DNA from: Ruminococcaceae bacterium UBA3710
GTDB taxonomy: Bacteria; Bacillota; Clostridia; Oscillospirales; Acutalibacteraceae
Length of the DNA stretch: 16,750 nt
Direction of reading: 5' to 3'
NCBI GenBank assembly: GCA_002371985.1
Contig: DFHZ01000051.1
Coordinates: 1-16,750, forward strand
Shown here: piece after piece, positions 7,212 to 13,591 of the stretch
How the letters are laid out: the number at the start of each line of letters is the position of its first letter
How positions within the stretch are numbered: the first letter of the stretch is position 1
The notes under the pieces: model-generated
Seen by the model: the letters and a program-made list of their open reading frames with translations, nothing else
The model's database searches: none
Told to the model about the DNA's origin: nothing
Translations under genes and position numbers: made by a program

Positions 7212-8384
7212 TTATTTATGTTTTTTAATAAATTGTTCTATTCTGTTTAATGCTTCTAATATATGTTCTGTACTATAACAATATGAGGCTCTTACAAACC
7301 CTTCTCCGCCTTTACCGAAAGCAGGTCCCGGAACTACGGCAACATGGTATTCATTAAGCAGTTTTTCGCAAAACTCTTCTGAACTCATACCTGTTGACTG
7401 AATTGACGGGAAAGCATAAAATGCACCGAGAGGCTCACGGCAACTAAGACCTATATCATTAAATCCTTTTGTAATCAGCCGTCTTCTGCGGTTATATTCC
7501 GAACGCATACTCTTTACATCTTCGTCGCAATGCCTTAATGCCCAAGTTGCAGCATATTGAGAAGTTGTAGGTGCACACATAATTGCAAATTGATGGATTT
7601 TTGTTACCTCTTTCATAATTTCTTTCGGTCCGCAAGCAAATCCAAGTCGCCAACCTGTCATAGAAAACGACTTTGAAAATCCGTTTACTGTTATTGTACG
7701 CTCATACATTCCATCTATACTTGCAGGAGCAATATGTCCTATTTCATTAAATGTCAATTCAGAGTAAATTTCGTCTGAAATAACCATTATATCGGTGCCG
7801 CTTAAAACTTCGGAAATTTCTTCCAAGTCTTCTTTTTCCATTATTCCGCCGGTAGGGTTACAAGGGAAAGGAAGAATTAAAGCCTTTGTTTTTTTGGTTA
7901 TTGCCGACAAAAGTTGCTGTTTTGTAAGTTTAAAATCATCTTCGGCTTTTGTTTCGATTATTACCGGAATTCCGCCTGCAAGTCTTGTTATCGGCTCATA
8001 GCATACATAAGACGGCTGAGGAATAATAACCTCGTCCCCCGGAGATACCAAAGCACGAATTGCAGCATCTATTGCTTCACTACCGCCGACAGTTACCAAA
8101 ATCTCGTCTTCGGGGTTATATGTTAAATTGCATCTGCGTTTCATATAATTTGCAATTTCTATTCTCAGGTCATCAAGTCCTCGGTTTGATGTATACTTGG
8201 TTTTACCTCTTTCAAGGGACGAAATAGCGGCTTTTCTGACCTCCCAAGGTGTTTGAAAATCAGGCTCACCCACACCGAGAGATATAACCTCATCCATAGT
8301 TGCGGCAATATCAAAAAACTTTCTGATACCCGACGGTTTCATATCCAGAACCGTTTTATTTAGAATTTTTGAATAATCTATCAT
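7212..8384 (-). CDS. PLP-dependent aminotransferase, class I/II (AspC/PatA-like)
   Basis: Fold-type I aminotransferase of 390 aa; cytosolic, probably a dimer. Visible active-site elements are PCNPTGG (Asn176), SDEIYSEL (Asp204, Tyr207), the PLP lysine in NGFSKSFSMTGWRLGF (Lys238) and the C-terminal GFVRASYCYS with the carboxylate-binding Arg. The N-terminal SGIRKFFDIA and GVGEPDFQTP are those of the aspartate/PatA-like subgroup. Candidate substrates include aspartate, aromatic amino acids, alanine or N-acetyl-diaminopimelate (as for B. subtilis PatA); the sequence alone does not choose. It starts inside the stop of the Lrp-like gene (ATGA), so the two are translationally coupled, and the regulator probably responds to an amino acid handled by this enzyme. 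Confidence 0.9.
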   Translation of the reverse strand: MIDYSKILNKTVLDMKPSGIRKFFDIAATMDEVISLGVGEPDFQTPWEVRKAAISSLERGKTKYTSNRGLDDLRIEIANYMKRRCNLTYNPEDEILVTVGGSEAIDAAIRALVSPGDEVIIPQPSYVCYEPITRLAGGIPVIIETKAEDDFKLTKQQLLSAITKKTKALILPFPCNPTGGIMEKEDLEEISEVLSGTDIMVISDEIYSELTFNEIGHIAPASIDGMYERTITVNGFSKSFSMTGWRLGFACGPKEIMKEVTKIHQFAIMCAPTTSQYAATWALRHCDEDVKSMRSEYNRRRRLITKGFNDIGLSCREPLGAFYAFPSIQSTGMSSEEFCEKLLNEYHVAVVPGPAFGKGGEGFVRASYCYSTEHILEALNRIEQFIKKHK

Positions 8385-8863
8385 ATAAACAACAGACCCC
8401 TGCCATCTTTATTGCTACTGAACAGGTTAGTATCCAACTCCTTATATCTGCACATAACAAAATGCGTTGTAGTTGATGTAACCGATTCCATTGTTGCGAG
8501 TTCACTTGCCACAAAACGGGCTACATCCTGAAGTGTTTTACCCTTTACAACAACATTCAAATCATATCCGCCGGACATAAGGTAAACCGATTCAACCTGG
8601 CTGTAATTTACAATTCTTTCGGCAATATCTTCAAATCCGAGTCCTGCCTTTGGAATAACCTTTAATTCGACTATTGCAGATACAAGTGAGCCGTCCATCA
8701 TATCCCAGTTGATTACCGCCTTGTATCCGGCGATAATTCCCTGCTTTTCCAAAGATTTTATTTCGGCTTTTATTTCGTCTTCCGTAACACCAAGCATTGT
8801 TGCAAGGTCTTTATCGCTTCTACGGGCATTCTCGGATAATAATTTCAATAATTCGTCTTTCAT
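8381..8863 (-). CDS. Lrp/AsnC family transcriptional regulator
   Basis: Feast/famine regulator of 160 aa. An N-terminal winged helix-turn-helix (about 1-50) contains LLKLLSENARRSDKDLATML and the recognition part GVTEDEIKAEIKSLEKQGII. A RAM/effector domain (about 60-140) includes the characteristic SGGYDLNVVVKG and ends with a stretch typical of Lrp proteins, TTHFVMCRYK. Such proteins form octamers or dimers that bind DNA in response to amino acids. The ribosome binding site AAGGAGG is very strong and overlaps the stop of the upstream hydrolase gene. It is coupled by ATGA to the aminotransferase gene, so that gene's substrate or product is a plausible effector. The tail after about residue 145 (SSNKDGRGLLFI) is variable and unassigned. 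Confidence 0.93.
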   Translation of the reverse strand: MKDELLKLLSENARRSDKDLATMLGVTEDEIKAEIKSLEKQGIIAGYKAVINWDMMDGSLVSAIVELKVIPKAGLGFEDIAERIVNYSQVESVYLMSGGYDLNVVVKGKTLQDVARFVASELATMESVTSTTTHFVMCRYKELDTNLFSSNKDGRGLLFI

Positions 8864-8875
8864 TTCTTTTCCTCC

Positions 8876-9862
8876 TTAATTTTTTACAATTCCATTTGGT
8901 GTTGTAATTACTTTAAGCGGCCACTGAGGGTCAGGTCCGCAACTCATACGCTCCATAGCACAAAATTCGGGACCGTTTGAATTGCCTACATGGGTTACCC
9001 AGTGGTACCCGTTTTTATATCCTGCATAAAGACAGATATGCGTACAATGATTATTTCTGTTTTTAAAATCAGTCATTAACATAAGCGAACCTATAGGTAT
9101 AGGCTCTGCGGGTGTAAATATCGTTCTTGTACCACTTTCTTTTGCAGTCCATTCTATATATCTTGAATATCCGTTTTCAACCCATTTCTGACCGGCGATA
9201 TACCAACTGTTTGCATCATAAGACCTTTCAGGTCTGTTAAGAGCAGAGGTATCAATGCCGACAACATTAGGCAGATAGTTAAAATAAACATAGGTTGCAT
9301 AAGAAGCACATACAAGACCGCTTCGCTCAAATTTTGAAATATCGGGTTTGCCGTCGGCAGTAGTTTCATATCCCGAAGAGCCACCGCCATAGGTTATTTT
9401 AGAAAGCCACTCTCTCCAAGGCTTATCGTTACATAGAATATACTGCCACATAAGACCGTCGCTACGGTGTTTTGCGAGATTATATCCGCAATAAACGAGT
9501 GCATCAAGGAAATCATTGTCTTCAATATCGGTATTCGATTTTCCTCCCGGAACAATATTCAGGCTGTTTTGAGGAATAGAAATAGCCGGTTGCGGTGCCG
9601 GTTGCTCTACAACAGGTTCCGGCTCAGGTTCGGGCAGTTCTATTTCCGACTGTTCTTCGGAAGATACTAAAGAGGAAACCTTAGAAGAAACCTTTTCACC
9701 TTTTTCGGCAAACATTTTATCGAAGGGAATAAAAATTATTGAGATAACAATAGCCAAAACTAAGGAAATAATGCTTATAAATGTTTTTTTACGAGTTTTG
9801 GCAAAATAGCAAACAGTTGCAACAAGAGAATATAACAGATTTAAAGACTTATTACTCTTCAT
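8876..9862 (-). CDS. Membrane-anchored NlpC/P60-like cell wall hydrolase
   Basis: A 328-aa protein. Residues 1-26 are probably cytosolic and 27-46 form one membrane helix. A Ser/Glu stretch and a PEPEPEP-type Pro/Glu linker (about 55-98) cross the wall space, and a C-terminal domain occupies about 110-328. That domain has a candidate catalytic set: Cys185 in GLVCASYATYVY, which aligns with the DCSGF segment of NlpC/P60, and His275 and His291 in HCTHICLYAGY and HVGNSNG. It is probably a peptidoglycan endopeptidase or a related thiol hydrolase; the exact family is uncertain. The start at 9862 is set by GAGGTGA at 9870-9876, 7 nt away; the upstream in-frame ATG at 9883 falls at the predicted transcription start. 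First gene of a seven-gene operon. Confidence 0.78.
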   Translation of the reverse strand: MKSNKSLNLLYSLVATVCYFAKTRKKTFISIISLVLAIVISIIFIPFDKMFAEKGEKVSSKVSSLVSSEEQSEIELPEPEPEPVVEQPAPQPAISIPQNSLNIVPGGKSNTDIEDNDFLDALVYCGYNLAKHRSDGLMWQYILCNDKPWREWLSKITYGGGSSGYETTADGKPDISKFERSGLVCASYATYVYFNYLPNVVGIDTSALNRPERSYDANSWYIAGQKWVENGYSRYIEWTAKESGTRTIFTPAEPIPIGSLMLMTDFKNRNNHCTHICLYAGYKNGYHWVTHVGNSNGPEFCAMERMSCGPDPQWPLKVITTPNGIVKN

Positions 9863-9869
9863 TACACAT

Positions 9870-9876
9870 TCACCTC
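9870..9876 (-). promoter_or_regulatory. Ribosome binding site that fixes the hydrolase start
   Basis: GAGGTGA lies 7 nt before the ATG at 9862. No such site precedes the in-frame ATG at 9883, which coincides with the expected transcription start, so the shorter protein is preferred. Confidence 0.75.
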
Positions 9877-9890
9877 GATACATTTAGTAT

Positions 9891-9919
9891 ATTATACTCC
9901 AAGAGCAAGTTTATATCAA
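9891..9919 (-). promoter_or_regulatory. Vegetative promoter of the seven-gene envelope operon
   Basis: On the - strand, TTGATA (9919-9914) and a perfect TATAAT (9896-9891) are 17 bp apart. The predicted transcription start is near 9884, giving a leader of about 22 nt before the hydrolase ATG. The -10 box sits in a 13-bp palindrome, AGTATATTATACT, at 9886-9898. Confidence 0.8.
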
Positions 9920-9927
9920 GGTTTTTA

Positions 9928-9956
9928 TTGACTGTTTTGTTATATTTTACTATAAT
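9928..9956 (+). promoter_or_regulatory. Vegetative promoter of aroB
   Basis: TTGACT (9928-9933) and a perfect TATAAT (9951-9956) are 17 bp apart, with the start of transcription expected near 9963 and a leader of about 21 nt. The -35 box is only 8 bp from the -35 box of the divergent promoter. The -10 box sits in a 13-bp palindrome, TATAATTATTATA, at 9951-9963. Confidence 0.82.
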
Positions 9957-9983
9957 TATTATATAAATTTTGGGAGAAGCATT

Positions 9984-11027
9984 ATGAAAAGTATCAGTGT
10001 GAACACTAAACCGAAATATGATATTCTTATAGGTGGCGGAATTATTTGCGATATACCAAAATTGATTGCACCATTTTGCAATACAAAAAGAGTCTTAATC
10101 GTTACCGACGATATTGTAAATTCTTTATACGGCGAAACCGTTTTAAACTCGCTCATTTCAAGCGGATTTTATGCAAAGAAATTTGTTTTTGAAAACGGCG
10201 AAAAATCAAAAAACATAAACACTTTATCCGATATTCTCGAATTTGCCCTTGAAAACGATTTTCACAGAAACGATGTTTTTTTAGGACTCGGTGGCGGTGT
10301 TGTAGGCGATATTACGGGACTTGCAGCCGCTTTATTTATGCGAGGTGTAAATGTAATTCAAGTGCCTACAACCTTACTTTCCGCAGTAGATTCATCGGTC
10401 GGCGGAAAGACGGCTATCGACCTCAAACGAGGTAAAAATTCAGCAGGTGTTTTCAAGCAACCTTGCCTTGTTGTTATTGATACCGATATAATAGCAAATT
10501 TGCCTGATAATATTTTTGGTGAAGGTATGGGCGAAGTAATAAAGTACAATGTAATTAAAAATTTACCTATCTTTGACTATATAAATTCAAATAGTGTAAA
10601 GGAAAACCTTGAAAATATCATCATTGACTGTCTGACACTAAAAAAGGAAATTGTCGAAAAGGACGAATTTGATACCCTCGGCATAAGAAATCTTCTTAAT
10701 GTCGGACACACGATAGCCCACGCAATAGAGCAATTAAGCAATTATACCATACCTCACGGCAAGGCCGTTGCAATGGGGCTTGTTATAGAATCAAAACTTG
10801 CAGTAAAGTACGGAATTTGCCAAAATGATACCGCTTTAAAAATAGAAGATGCAGTAAAAAGGCAAGGACTTTATTTTGATGTTGATTTTGACAAAAAGGA
10901 ACTTGCAACCGCCTGTCTTAAAGACAAAAAAAACAAAGACAGCAAGATTTTATTCCTGCTGCCGCAAAATTTGGGTTCTTGCATAGAAGTTAAATTAACA
11001 CTCGAAGAACTTATCAATTTATTATAG
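9984..11027 (+). CDS. aroB: 3-dehydroquinate synthase
   Basis: Converts DAHP to 3-dehydroquinate, the second step of the shikimate pathway to aromatic amino acids; NAD- and metal-dependent, cytosolic. At 347 aa it is of normal length. The NAD-binding region includes FENGEKSKN and GLGGGVVGDITGLAA (101-115), with VPTTLLSAVDSSVGGKTA following. The metal ligands are expected at Glu184 (GMGEVIKYN), His242 (NVGHTIAHAIE) and His258 (IPHGKAVAMG), with the same spacing as in known enzymes. GGGAG at 9972-9976 supports the start. No other shikimate gene is adjacent, so it is a single-gene unit with its own promoter and terminator. Its last 6 nt overlap the convergent methyltransferase gene. Confidence 0.97.
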   Translation: MKSISVNTKPKYDILIGGGIICDIPKLIAPFCNTKRVLIVTDDIVNSLYGETVLNSLISSGFYAKKFVFENGEKSKNINTLSDILEFALENDFHRNDVFLGLGGGVVGDITGLAAALFMRGVNVIQVPTTLLSAVDSSVGGKTAIDLKRGKNSAGVFKQPCLVVIDTDIIANLPDNIFGEGMGEVIKYNVIKNLPIFDYINSNSVKENLENIIIDCLTLKKEIVEKDEFDTLGIRNLLNVGHTIAHAIEQLSNYTIPHGKAVAMGLVIESKLAVKYGICQNDTALKIEDAVKRQGLYFDVDFDKKELATACLKDKKNKDSKILFLLPQNLGSCIEVKLTLEELINLL

Positions 11028-11762
11028 TTTTCTTGTTATATAAAACACCCTTTGGCTTTTATCGGTCGGGGGTGTTTTTTTCATATCGTCAAACACTGCA
11101 ACTACGCTAAGTCCCGCTTTTTTGATTGCCCCAAAAATTTCTCTCTTTGTATAGGCTTTTTCGGTAATATTTTCGCTTGTTCTTATATAGTTTCCGTCTT
11201 CGATTTCCTCAAAGAAATCAAGACATATTTCGTTTATTCTTTTTGCCTTATCATATTCATTAGTCCACGAAAGAAATACTCCGTCCTCTTCTGAAACTAT
11301 CGTATTATTTCCGAGAATGTTTTTTGCCTTATAAATCGTATTCAAATCAAAGATAAACAATCGGTCTTTTTCAAGAAACAGCGAAACATTTGAAATTGCC
11401 TTGCAAAAATCGGCATAATGGGTAATATGATTTAAACTATCCATTAAGCAAACAGCACCGTCTACCGTACCGTACAAATCAAGATTCGTCGCATTCTGAC
11501 AAAGATACAGAATATCGAGTTTTCTTTCACTTGCCTTACTTCTTGCTACACTTAACATTTCTTCCGATAAATCGACACCGATAACCTCTATGCCTTTTTC
11601 GGTAAACTTTTCGGAGAAACTGCCCGTTCCGCAACAAAGGTCAAGCATAAGACTCGGTTTTCTGTCAAATGTTTCAAACAGCGAAAGGACATAATCCGCC
11701 CTTTCGCTGTAATCCACATCGCTCATTAGTTTGTCATAAAGTCGAGCAAAGTTTTCGTACAT
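11022..11762 (-). CDS. Class I SAM-dependent methyltransferase (YqeM-like)
   Basis: Small soluble methyltransferase (246 aa) with a Rossmann-like SAM-binding domain: motif I LDLCCGTGSF (40-49), the acidic end of strand 2 in VIGVDLSEEML (Asp64), and a VCLMDSLNHI segment where motif IV is expected. The opening MYENFARLYDKLMSDVDY is similar to B. subtilis YqeM and related proteins of unknown substrate. I start it at 11762, where the ATG follows the thrS stop TAG by one base; the frame continues upstream into thrS but that part is not methyltransferase sequence. The ribosome binding site is weak, so translation probably depends on termination of thrS translation. The last 6 nt overlap the convergent aroB, and the aroB terminator lies within its final codons. 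Confidence 0.88.
   Translation of the reverse strand: MYENFARLYDKLMSDVDYSERADYVLSLFETFDRKPSLMLDLCCGTGSFSEKFTEKGIEVIGVDLSEEMLSVARSKASERKLDILYLCQNATNLDLYGTVDGAVCLMDSLNHITHYADFCKAISNVSLFLEKDRLFIFDLNTIYKAKNILGNNTIVSEEDGVFLSWTNEYDKAKRINEICLDFFEEIEDGNYIRTSENITEKAYTKREIFGAIKKAGLSVVAVFDDMKKTPPTDKSQRVFYITRKL
11042..11081 (+). terminator. Intrinsic terminator of aroB, inside the opposing gene
   Basis: AAAACACCC (11042-11050) pairs perfectly with GGGTGTTTT (11070-11078) around a 19-nt loop and is followed by an unbroken T run to 11081. It begins 15 nt after the aroB stop. On the - strand the same hairpin is part of the methyltransferase coding sequence and is followed only by TTTTATATAAC. Confidence 0.85.
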
Positions 11763-11763
11763 A

Positions 11764-13527
11764 CTAATCTCTGCTTTCAATCTCTGCCTTAATTTTTTCG
11801 AGGAACTCGTCAAACGGCATAGTTGTAGTCTGGTCAGTATCACGGTCTCTTACCGAAACTGTGCCCTCTTCGATTTCCTTCTTACCGATAATAAGCATAT
11901 AAGGAACCTTGTTTACCTGACGGGCTTCACGAACTTTATAACCGATTTTTTCGTTACGGTTATCAAGTTCAACCCTTATGCCGTTATCCTGCAATTTTTC
12001 AAAGATATTCTTTGCGTATGTTTCGTCAAGTCCCGGTAATGTCAAGACCTTAACCTGCATAGGAGCAAGCCAAGTCGGGAATTTTCCTGCAAAATGTTCC
12101 GTTAAAACACCGATAAATCTCTCGATTGAACCGAAGCATACACGGTGAATCATAATCGGAGTTTTCTTTGTTCCGTCCTCGGCAGTATATTCAAGTCCAA
12201 AGTTTAAAGGCATCTGGAAATCAAGTTGAATTGTTCCGCACTGCCATGTTCTTCCAATAGAATCCTTCACATGGAAATCAAGCTTAGGCCCGTAGAAAGC
12301 ACCGTCGCCCTCATTGACAACATAATCAAGTCCCATTTTTTCAAGAGCAACTTTAAGTCCGTTTGTTGCGGTCTCCCAATCTTCGTCGCTTCCCATACTG
12401 TCTTCAGGACGGGTTGAAAGTTCTACAAAATACTCAAAGCCAAACTTTGCATAAACTTTATTTATAAGTTCAACAATGCTCACGATTACATCGGTTGTTT
12501 GCTCTTTTGCCATAAAGATATGTCCGTCATCCTGAGTAAAACATCTTACACGGAAAAGACCGTGCAAAGCACCCTTTAATTCATGACGGTGAACAAGACC
12601 GAGTTCAGCAAGTTTTAACGGCAATTCTCTATAACTGCGAGGCTTTGAGCGATAAACCAAAACACTGCCGGGGCAGTTCATAGGTTTAATACAAAAATCT
12701 TCGTCGTCAATTTTTGTTGAATACATATTGTCCTTATAGTGGTCCCAGTGTCCTGAAGTTTCCCACAAATGGCGATTCATAATAAGAGGTGTTGAAATCT
12801 CAACATAGTCATCTTTAAGATGCAAATCACGCCAATATTCGATAAGGGCATTTTTTAGACGCATACCGTTTGGAAGGAAGAACGGAAAACCCGGACCCTC
12901 GTCGCAAAGCATAAAGAGTTCCATTTCTTTTCCTATCTTGCGGTGGTCCCTACGCTCTGCCTCTTCCATAAGTTTTAAGTATTCGTCAAGTTCTTCCTGT
13001 GTTCTGAAGGCAATACCGTTAATACGGGTAAGCATTTTATTATCTTTATCGTTCTTCCAATAAGCACCCGACTGCTGGGTAATTTTAAATGCTTTAAGTG
13101 CTTTTGTATAGCAAAGGTGAGGACCGGTACACATATCAATATACTCGCCCTGCTGATAGAAACTTATCTCGGCATCTTCCGGTAAATCGCCGATATGTTC
13201 AACCTTATATTTGGCATTTCTTTCGGTCATAAGGTTAATGGCATCTTCCCTACTTAAAATAAAAGGTTTAACAGGAAGATTTTCCTTAACGATTTTTTTC
13301 ATTTCTGCTTCGATTTTAAGCAAGTCTTCATCGGTAAGTTTTGTGTCGCCTAAATCAACATCATAATAAAAACCTTTTTCGGTTGCAGGACCGTAACCGA
13401 AATCAGCGTGTGGAAACAGACGCTTAATTGCCTGAGCCATAATATGCGAAGCGGTATGACGAATAACCTCTAACTCTTCTTCTTTCGGGCATTCGGCAAC
13501 CGAGCCATCCTTATAAATAATCTTCAT
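11764..13527 (-). CDS. thrS: Threonyl-tRNA synthetase lacking the N-terminal TGS domain
   Basis: Charges tRNA-Thr; cytosolic class II synthetase. At 587 aa it is about 50 residues shorter than E. coli ThrRS (642). The sequence goes from MKIIYKDGSV almost directly into the editing domain, whose HTASH (His24, His28) and CTGPH (Cys133, His137) motifs are intact. The catalytic core follows: MNCPGSVLVY (Cys285), CFTQDDGHIF (His336) and the last zinc-binding His461 in HRVCFGSIER. A C-terminal anticodon-binding domain begins at about 487 (LAPMQVKVL). Motif 2 reads RVRCFTQDDGH where RGFTQDDAH is common. The start ATG has GAGG 9 nt upstream. It has its own consensus promoter and a leader of about 29 nt, too short for a T-box. 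The methyltransferase gene follows, separated by one base. Confidence 0.96.
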   Translation of the reverse strand: MKIIYKDGSVAECPKEEELEVIRHTASHIMAQAIKRLFPHADFGYGPATEKGFYYDVDLGDTKLTDEDLLKIEAEMKKIVKENLPVKPFILSREDAINLMTERNAKYKVEHIGDLPEDAEISFYQQGEYIDMCTGPHLCYTKALKAFKITQQSGAYWKNDKDNKMLTRINGIAFRTQEELDEYLKLMEEAERRDHRKIGKEMELFMLCDEGPGFPFFLPNGMRLKNALIEYWRDLHLKDDYVEISTPLIMNRHLWETSGHWDHYKDNMYSTKIDDEDFCIKPMNCPGSVLVYRSKPRSYRELPLKLAELGLVHRHELKGALHGLFRVRCFTQDDGHIFMAKEQTTDVIVSIVELINKVYAKFGFEYFVELSTRPEDSMGSDEDWETATNGLKVALEKMGLDYVVNEGDGAFYGPKLDFHVKDSIGRTWQCGTIQLDFQMPLNFGLEYTAEDGTKKTPIMIHRVCFGSIERFIGVLTEHFAGKFPTWLAPMQVKVLTLPGLDETYAKNIFEKLQDNGIRVELDNRNEKIGYKVREARQVNKVPYMLIIGKKEIEEGTVSVRDRDTDQTTTMPFDEFLEKIKAEIESRD

Positions 13528-13562
13528 CTAACATTTCCTCTCTTTCGGAAAACTCTCATAAT

Positions 13563-13591
13563 AGTATAAACTCTTTTGCAGATTTTGTCAA
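13563..13591 (-). promoter_or_regulatory. Vegetative promoter of thrS, overlapping the asnB stop codon
   Basis: On the - strand, a perfect TTGACA (13591-13586) and TATACT (13568-13563) are 17 bp apart. The asnB stop codon TGA (13590-13588) is contained in the -35 box. Transcription should start near 13556. No terminator hairpin is visible between asnB and thrS, so read-through from asnB may add to thrS expression. Confidence 0.85.

Noticed and set aside
9863..9883. Longer hydrolase start at 9883
   Set aside because: It coincides with the expected transcription start (promoter -10 at 9891-9896) and has no ribosome binding site; GAGGTGA serves the ATG at 9862.
11763..11843. N-terminal extension of the methyltransferase overlapping thrS
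   Set aside because: The extra 27 residues are a shadow of the thrS 3' end; homologues begin at the MYENFARLYD segment.
13528..13587. T-box riboswitch upstream of thrS
   Set aside because: Only about 60 nt separate thrS from asnB, and most of that is promoter; there is no room for specifier and antiterminator stems.
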